NCBI GenBank assembly: GCA_910578235.1
Contig: CAJTPP010000052.1
Coordinates: forward strand, 1,583 to 11,040
Source of the DNA: an uncultured Clostridia bacterium
GTDB lineage: Bacteria > Bacillota > Clostridia > UBA1381
DNA: 9,458 bases
Direction of reading: 5' to 3'
Shown here piece by piece: positions 5,822 to 9,458 of the stretch (its first letter is position 1; every line of letters starts with the position of its first letter). A program made the position numbers and the translations under genes. The notes under the pieces were generated by a model. That model was given only the letters and a program-made list of their open reading frames with translations. It searched no databases and had not been told where the DNA came from.

Positions 5822-6020
5822 CCATGTAACCAATGTAACCACCGATTTTATAAGGTTGTATTATGTAAAAATATTTATTTGAAATTATATGATAAAAAAC
5901 ATTTCTTCTATAATAAGATAGAAAAGTATTGGTTATTTGGTTACAAAATCATTTAAACCGCATAAATACACGCTTTAGAGCGTAACCACATCAAAAATAC
6001 AAATGGTTATACAGGTTACG
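5817..6020. other. Iteron-like repeat region, candidate phage origin of replication
   Basis: This 213-base non-coding gap holds eight copies of TGTAACCA or its complement. Three exact direct copies are at 5817-5824, 5825-5832 and 5834-5841. A partial (5930-5937) and an exact (5938-5945) inverted copy follow. A one-mismatch direct copy is at 5981-5988, then inverted copies with one (6004-6011) and two (6013-6020) mismatches. Within pairs the copies are 8 or 9 bases apart. The pair at 5817-5832 and the pair at 5930-5945 form an inverted repeat matching at 14 of 16 bases. Between them, 5844-5929 is very AT-rich, as in a DNA unwinding element. Position between the helicase and SNF2 genes fits an origin. 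No initiator binding is shown; a regulatory site for the downstream gene is the alternative. A perfect TATAAT at 5909-5914 has no usable -35. Confidence 0.55.
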
Positions 6021-6034
6021 GAAAGGAGGAATAC

Positions 6035-7288
6035 ATGAAGTTATATGATTATCAGCAGAATGCGCTTGATTTGACGGAGAATAAAAATAACGCGGCGTTC
6101 TATTATGATATGGGACTGGGTAAGACGTTTATCGGTTCTGAGAAGATGAGATTATATGGTAAATGCGTAAACCTTGTAATATGTCAGAAGTCTAAAATAA
6201 ATGACTGGACAGAGCATTTCAGACAATATTATAAGGAATTTTCAGTATTTGATTTGAGTAATAAAAAAGAAATGCAATCGTTTATGTCGTGTCGGAGTTA
6301 TAAATGTATAGGCATAATCAATTATGAGCTTGCTTGCAGACGTGAGGAATTAAAAAAAATAAGTGATTTTACACTTATGCTTGATGAAAGCTCCATGATA
6401 AAAAACGATACGGCGAAACGTACAAAATTTGTTTTGTCATTAAGTCCGGAACACACAATACTTCTTTCGGGAACGCCAACAGATGGAAAATATGAGTATT
6501 TATACTCGCAGTTAAAATTATTGGGATGGAATATTACAAAGACACAGTATTATAACAGATACATAGAAACTGTGCTGAAAAGCTACGGAGGGCCTTTGTT
6601 TCGGGTAGTGACAGGCTATAGGAATGTTGATGAACTGAAGGCGAAATTAGCGGAATATGGAGCTGTGTTCGCTAAGGCTGACGAGGTTATAAAACTGCCC
6701 GGAAAGACTTTTATAAATGAATACGTCAGCTTGACAAGCGAATATAAAAAGTTTATGAAGGACAGAGTTATAACGGTTCAGGATACAGAGCTTATAGGCG
6801 ATTCGTCTCTCACAAAGCGGCTTTATGCGAGAATGCTTTGCAGTACATATTGTAAGGATAAACTGAGCAGATTAGTTGATCTTATAAATTCTACATCGGA
6901 CAGAGTGATTATATTCTATAATTTCAATTCAGAGCTTGACGCTCTTATGACAGAATTGCCGAGGGACAGACAAATTAGCGTCGTCAACGGCAAGACAAAG
7001 AATTTGCAAGCTTACGATAAATATGATAATTCAATTACTTTGATACAGTATCAGGCGGGAGCTATGGGGTTGAATTTGCAAAAAGCTAACAGGATAATAT
7101 ATTTTTCTCTGCCGGAGCGTTCGGAATTATTTGAACAGTCTAAAGCGCGTATTTGCAGAATAGGTCAGGAAAAACAGTGTTACTATCACATTATGATGTG
7201 CAGGAATAGTGTGGAGGAAAAGATACTTGAGTGCTTAAAAATGCGTAAAGACTATACTGATGAACTGTTCAGAAAGGATTTTGAGTAA
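6035..7288 (+). CDS. SNF2-family DNA helicase/translocase
   Basis: This 417-residue helicase starts at ATG 6035, five bases after GGAGG (6025-6029). The helicase motifs are in order. LYDYQQNAL at 3-11 is the Q-type motif. DMGLGKT at 25-31 is motif I (Walker A). LDESSMIKN at 116-124 is motif II, where the usual DEAH is DESS. SGTPTDG at 145-151 is motif III. VIIFYNFNSEL at 291-301 is motif IV. GAMGLNLQKANRIIY at 342-356 is motif V. QSKARICRIGQ at 368-378 is motif VI with two arginines. Both RecA lobes are therefore complete and the protein lacks extra domains. Phage SNF2 proteins are thought to remodel or translocate along DNA during replication or recombination. Its stop overlaps the ATG of the VRR-NUC gene (TAATG), so the two are probably made together. 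Confidence 0.93.
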   Translation: MKLYDYQQNALDLTENKNNAAFYYDMGLGKTFIGSEKMRLYGKCVNLVICQKSKINDWTEHFRQYYKEFSVFDLSNKKEMQSFMSCRSYKCIGIINYELACRREELKKISDFTLMLDESSMIKNDTAKRTKFVLSLSPEHTILLSGTPTDGKYEYLYSQLKLLGWNITKTQYYNRYIETVLKSYGGPLFRVVTGYRNVDELKAKLAEYGAVFAKADEVIKLPGKTFINEYVSLTSEYKKFMKDRVITVQDTELIGDSSLTKRLYARMLCSTYCKDKLSRLVDLINSTSDRVIIFYNFNSELDALMTELPRDRQISVVNGKTKNLQAYDKYDNSITLIQYQAGAMGLNLQKANRIIYFSLPERSELFEQSKARICRIGQEKQCYYHIMMCRNSVEEKILECLKMRKDYTDELFRKDFE

Positions 7289-7584
7289 TGGGACAGGAAA
7301 AGAATTTTGAAAATCGGGTAAAAAAATGGCTTCGCGAACAGGGTTGTTATGTGATCAAATTTTATGGCTGCGGTAATACCAGAAGCGGCGTGCCTGACTT
7401 GCTGGTGTGCGCGAACGGAAGATTTATAGCTGTAGAACTAAAGGCTGAGAATGGTATAGTGTCTAAAATACAATTTGCTCATCTCAATAAAATTGAGGAA
7501 GCGGGAGGAATATGGTATATATTAAGGCCGTCAGAATTTGAGGATTTTAAAAGTTTTGTAAGGGATGTGATAAATAAATGTTAG
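7288..7584 (+). CDS. VRR-NUC domain nuclease
   Basis: This is a 98-residue protein consisting of just the VRR-NUC (PD-(D/E)XK type) fold. An N-terminal helix with Glu8 (KNFENRVKKWLREQG) is followed by the active-site core: SGVPDLLV with Asp37, AVELKAE with Glu50 and Lys52, and Gln62 in SKIQFAH. These are the residues expected for metal-dependent cleavage. VRR-NUC proteins in phages stand next to SNF2 helicases and are thought to act as structure-specific or Holliday-junction nucleases. The ATG uses the last A of the upstream TAA. The ribosome site is a modest AAAGGA at 7273-7278, consistent with coupled translation. Length is normal for the stand-alone phage form, and all key residues are present. 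Confidence 0.92.
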   Translation: MGQEKNFENRVKKWLREQGCYVIKFYGCGNTRSGVPDLLVCANGRFIAVELKAENGIVSKIQFAHLNKIEEAGGIWYILRPSEFEDFKSFVRDVINKC

Positions 7585-7832
7585 ACAGGGACACTAAAAG
7601 ACGAATTAAGCAAAAAGCAAGCGAGCTTGCGGATCTGAATTTAAAGGATACGAAAGAATATTCATCAGAGTATGAGAGAATTTATGACAGCGGAGAATTC
7701 ACATGTGGCGAATGTTTTGTAATGGTGCGTCTTGTCGATTTGTATATAGCTATAAAACAAGGATTGGTAGATAAGGACGATGGTAAAGCAAGACAGAAAC
7801 AAATTTTTGACGTAATTGAATTGGAGGATTAG
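7578..7832 (+). CDS. 84-aa mostly helical phage protein, function unknown
   Basis: The start ATG 7578 overlaps the VRR-NUC stop by seven bases and has only a distant AAGGGA (7560-7565), so it depends on coupled translation. The protein looks helical and charged: DTKRRIKQKASELADL at the start, SSEYERIYDSGEF in the middle, then ECFVMVRLVDLYIAIKQGLV with two cysteines in CGEC, and an acidic end. There is no complete zinc motif. I do not recognise the family. The frame is open for its full length between two well-supported genes, which makes a real gene likely. Confidence 0.65.
   Translation: MLDRDTKRRIKQKASELADLNLKDTKEYSSEYERIYDSGEFTCGECFVMVRLVDLYIAIKQGLVDKDDGKARQKQIFDVIELED
7823..7827 (+). promoter_or_regulatory. 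Ribosome binding site favouring ATG 7835
   Basis: GGAGG at 7823-7827 lies seven bases before ATG 7835 and four before the in-frame GTG 7832. ATG 7835 is preferred for the next gene. Confidence 0.55.
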
Positions 7833-7834
7833 TG

Positions 7835-8113
7835 ATGAACAGGTTAACAAAAAGGTACAGCAATGGGATGGTAACGCTTGATGCGTTGCAATTTCCGCCG
7901 ATAACGCAGGAAGCGATAGACAGAGAGGTATTTAACAGCGAGCCGATAAGGGCAGCGATAGAGCGTCTTGCAGAATATGAGGACAGGGACGCTAAAGGCT
8001 GTGAATATTGTAATGATAACGAATGTTCGCTTTTAGACTGGAAATATGGTTTAGACCATATTATTCCGAATTATAAATATTGCCCGATATGTGGCAGAAA
8101 GTTGAGGGATTGA
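7835..8113 (+). CDS. 92-aa phage protein with a C-terminal zinc-ribbon-like Cys cluster
   Basis: ATG 7835 is chosen from the GGAGG at 7823-7827; GTG 7832 in the same frame is possible. The N-terminal half contains AIDREVFNSEPIRAAIERLAEYED, written here in parts: AIDREVF, then IRAAIERLAEYED, a helix shared by many small phage proteins. The C-terminal half has CEYC (Cys56, Cys59), a further Cys at about 64, and YKYCPICGRKL (Cys83, Cys86) at the end. Two C-x2-C knuckles about 25 residues apart make a zinc ribbon likely. I recall that 'YCPICGRKL' endings are frequent among short clostridial phage proteins of unknown role. It is followed by the next frame after one base. Confidence 0.75.
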   Translation: MNRLTKRYSNGMVTLDALQFPPITQEAIDREVFNSEPIRAAIERLAEYEDRDAKGCEYCNDNECSLLDWKYGLDHIIPNYKYCPICGRKLRD

Positions 8114-8114
8114 T

Positions 8115-8270
8115 ATGGAACGATTAAGCGATAATGCGATAGATATTATAGATGAATTACATACAGAAAGACTGGATTATAATTCTGAATATCTGCTGCT
8201 GATAAATGCGGCTAATAAATTGCAGGAATATGAGAACGCGGCGGAAAAGCGGAAATTGAAAGGAGAATAA
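8115..8270 (+). CDS. Tiny 51-aa phage protein, function unknown
   Basis: ATG 8115 is one base after the stop of the previous gene, with GAGGG at 8104-8108, six bases upstream. The product is MERLSDNAIDIIDELHTERL, then LLLINAANKLQEYENAAEKRKLKGE: two helices, the second amphipathic with a Lys-rich end, so it may form a short coiled coil. No motif is seen. The ribosome site and the tight gene spacing are the evidence for it. Confidence 0.55.
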   Translation: MERLSDNAIDIIDELHTERLDYNSEYLLLINAANKLQEYENAAEKRKLKGE

Positions 8271-8273
8271 CAT

Positions 8274-8366
8274 ATGGCTACATACAGAGTACATTTCAGC
8301 GGTTATGCAGATGTAATCGCTGACAGCGAAGAAGAAGCACAAAAAGCATTACAAGGCGGTGTATAA
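8274..8366 (+). CDS. Tiny 30-aa ORF, possibly a truncated DpnD/PcfM-like protein
   Basis: ATG 8274 stands eight bases after a good AGGAG (8261-8265) and the frame ends at TAA 8364-8366. The product reads ATYRVHFSGYADVIADSEEE followed by AQKALQGGV. The start (a strand 'YRV-F-G-A-V-A', then an acidic EEEA helix) is typical of small phage proteins of 50-70 residues that share this order. This copy ends soon after the helix, so it may be a remnant or simply a short version. It is too short for a confident family call. Confidence 0.45.
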   Translation: MATYRVHFSGYADVIADSEEEAQKALQGGV

Positions 8367-8474
8367 ATGTTTCAAAAGATTATAAGAATGTGGAATAATC
8401 TGCTGTATCGGTTAGGATATGAGCGCAGGGCAAAGGAAAAGCAAGCGATTGACCCGAATGTGCAGAAGAAATGA
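8367..8474 (+). CDS. Tiny 35-aa basic ORF
   Basis: ATG 8367 immediately follows the upstream stop (TAAATG), with AAGGCGG at about 8353-8359 upstream. The product starts MFQKIIRMWNNLLYRLGYER and ends basic (RRAKEKQAIDPNVQKK). The first ~18 residues could form one amphipathic helix. There is no known motif. The start and stop fit between neighbours, but a frame of this length could arise by chance. Confidence 0.35.
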   Translation: MFQKIIRMWNNLLYRLGYERRAKEKQAIDPNVQKK

Positions 8475-8539
8475 ACGATATGATAGTCGGTCTTGAAATT
8501 ATAGACTTTGTACCAGAAAGCGAGGCAGACAATGAATAA
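8471..8539 (+). CDS. Tiny 22-aa acidic ORF
   Basis: ATG 8471 overlaps the upstream TGA (ATGA), and the frame ends at TAA 8537-8539, overlapping the start of the ASCH-like gene at 8532. The product is MNDMIVGLEIIDFVPESEAD followed by NE. There is only a weak purine-rich site upstream. It may act as a leader that couples translation into the next gene, or may not be a gene at all. Confidence 0.22.
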   Translation: MNDMIVGLEIIDFVPESEADNE

Positions 8540-9203
8540 ATCAGAAATATTATCCAAAGCAAAGCCGATATTGTTTAATACGCCTATGGTACAGGCGATA
8601 TTGGACGGCAGAAAGACGGCAACGCGGCGGATTGTAAAATTTAAAGGTAACAAAAATCCTATGTGGACAGGATATGTTAAAGACGGGTTAAATTTGTATA
8701 ACGGCAAAAATGAAGTTTGCAACGAGAAACCACGATACAAAGTAGACGATATTCTCTATGTAAGAGAAACGTGGCATAAATATACAAAGCGCATTGGTAA
8801 AGGTGACAGTTGCAAATTAGAGCAATTTTACGGATATAAAGCAAGCATTGCCAATAGCGAGGACTCAAGAGAAAAATGGCATCCGTCAATACATATGCCG
8901 AAAGAGGCGGCGCGGATATTCTTGCGTGTTACTGATGTAAGGGTAGAGCGGTTACAGGATATTATAACAGGTGACTACAAAACACCGTTAAATATCAATG
9001 CTGAGGGCTTATATGAGCCTTGTTGCAGATGTACGCACGTCAATGGGGATTGCAAGGATTTCATCAAAGATGATAATTGCAGGCTACTTAATGCATTTAC
9101 AGAGCTATGGGACAGCACCATAAAGAAAACAGATCTTAACCGTTACGGGTGGAACGCAAACCCGTGGGTATGGGTTATTGAATTTGAAAGATTGGAGGGA
9201 TAA
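8532..9203 (+). CDS. ASCH-like domain phage protein
   Basis: ATG 8532 has GCGAGG at 8520-8525; an in-frame TTG at 8508 would add eight residues but has no better site. The 223-residue protein has the usual phage ASCH signatures. PILFNTPMVQAILDGRKTATRR (residues 12-33, named here by its ends) carries the G-x-K-T/S-x-T-x-R core. VDDILYVRETW is at 71-81, IHMPKEAARIFLRV at 120-133, and NPWVWVIEFER at 210-220 near the C terminus. Between lies a Cys cluster (Cys164, 165, 167, 174 and 183) that could bind zinc or be disulphide-free filler. ASCH folds are related to PUA and bind RNA or modified nucleosides. Its role in the phage is unknown. The call rests on motif order and is fairly firm. Confidence 0.8.
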   Translation: MNKSEILSKAKPILFNTPMVQAILDGRKTATRRIVKFKGNKNPMWTGYVKDGLNLYNGKNEVCNEKPRYKVDDILYVRETWHKYTKRIGKGDSCKLEQFYGYKASIANSEDSREKWHPSIHMPKEAARIFLRVTDVRVERLQDIITGDYKTPLNINAEGLYEPCCRCTHVNGDCKDFIKDDNCRLLNAFTELWDSTIKKTDLNRYGWNANPWVWVIEFERLEG

Positions 9204-9205
9204 TT

Positions 9206-9458
9206 ATGAGTTGCGCACCTTGGAGTGACGAAAAAGAAAGAGCAGATTTTTATAAGCTCGAATCTGAAAGATATTATAAGCATTTAAGAGAGTATGAGGA
9301 AAGTGGTTTAACTCCTCAGAAAGTCAAAGACTTGCAGATGAAAGTTGTCGACTTAGAGTTAAAACTGCAAGGACACAACAGCGATTTATTCGACCAGCGC
9401 GAAAGCGTAATTGATGAAATCAGAGATTTCTTAAAGGAATGCGGTTTTATAGAGGCAA
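9206..9458 (+). CDS. Helical phage protein, cut at the window end
   Basis: ATG 9206 follows the previous stop after two bases and has GGAGGG at 9194-9199, six bases upstream. The 84 residues seen have no stop before the window ends. They are largely helical: DEKERADFYKLESERYYKHL, then REYEESGLTPQKVKDLQ, which contains the E-Y-E-x-S/T-G-L-T/S-P motif of many small Firmicutes phage proteins, and then a heptad-like VVDLELKLQ. The rest, with DQRESVIDEIRDFLKECGF, is also helical. A coiled-coil or scaffold-like role is possible but unsupported; the missing C terminus may hold the functional part. Confidence 0.7.
   Translation, partial: MSCAPWSDEKERADFYKLESERYYKHLREYEESGLTPQKVKDLQMKVVDLELKLQGHNSDLFDQRESVIDEIRDFLKECGFIEA

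Noticed and set aside
5879..5914. Promoter with TTGAAA (5879-5884) and TATAAT (5909-5914)
   Set aside because: The spacer is 24 bases, far from the usual 16-18, and no better -35 exists for the TATAAT; the AT-rich origin core makes chance matches likely.
5817..6020. att site or CRISPR array reading of the TGTAACCA repeats
   Set aside because: No integrase is nearby, the repeats are only 8 bases with 0- or 1-base gaps within pairs, and they occur in both orientations, which fits iterons better.
8372..8740. Minus-strand frame of 122 codons
   Set aside because: It runs opposite the small genes and the well-supported ASCH-like gene, with no motif or ribosome site.

Overview
The window is a run of early genes from a tailed phage or integrated prophage of a Gram-positive, probably clostridial (Bacillota, Clostridia), host. 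The reasons are: every supported gene is on the + strand, packed tightly with ATGA or TAATG-type junctions; nearly every gene has a strong AGGAGG-type Shine-Dalgarno site; the base composition is moderately AT-rich with many AGA and ATA codons; and the gene set is the replication and recombination set of Firmicutes siphoviruses. Nothing here (integrase, repressor, structural genes) shows whether it is integrated or free. No rRNA, tRNA, CRISPR array or insertion sequence was seen.

Layout. (1) 1-1027: the 3' end of a protein with an eight-residue tandem repeat, probably a beta-helix, fused to a Cys/His-containing C-terminal domain, then two small unknown genes. (2) 1028-2215: a structured 100-base gap, then two conserved-looking phage proteins of unknown role (121 and 233 aa). 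(3) 2216-2311: a gap with a GC-rich hairpin and two further dyads, probably a transcription boundary. (4) 2312-5821: two small Cys-rich, probably zinc-binding proteins, a Sak4-like RecA-fold ATPase, a DUF669-like single-strand DNA-binding protein with an SSB-type acidic tail, and a DUF927-type helicase/primase-like ATPase. (5) 5817-6020: a non-coding, AT-rich region flanked by repeated TGTAACCA motifs in both orientations, the best candidate for the replication origin. (6) 6035-7584: an SNF2-type helicase overlapping a VRR-NUC nuclease. (7) 7578-9458: small accessory genes, four of them only 22-51 codons, an ASCH-like protein, and a final gene cut by the window edge.

How the genes may work together (inference from families). 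The DUF927 ATPase would open or load onto the origin next to its gene. The DUF669-like protein would coat single strands and recruit partners by its acidic tail. The Sak4-like ATPase would anneal or recombine strands. The SNF2 helicase and VRR-NUC nuclease would remodel and cut branched DNA. No DNA polymerase is present, so the phage would use the host enzyme or one encoded outside the window. The least explained parts are the iteron-like region, the 121/233-aa pair and the tiny-gene cluster. The most testable new idea is that the ASCH-like protein keeps residues resembling those of a cytidine amidohydrolase.
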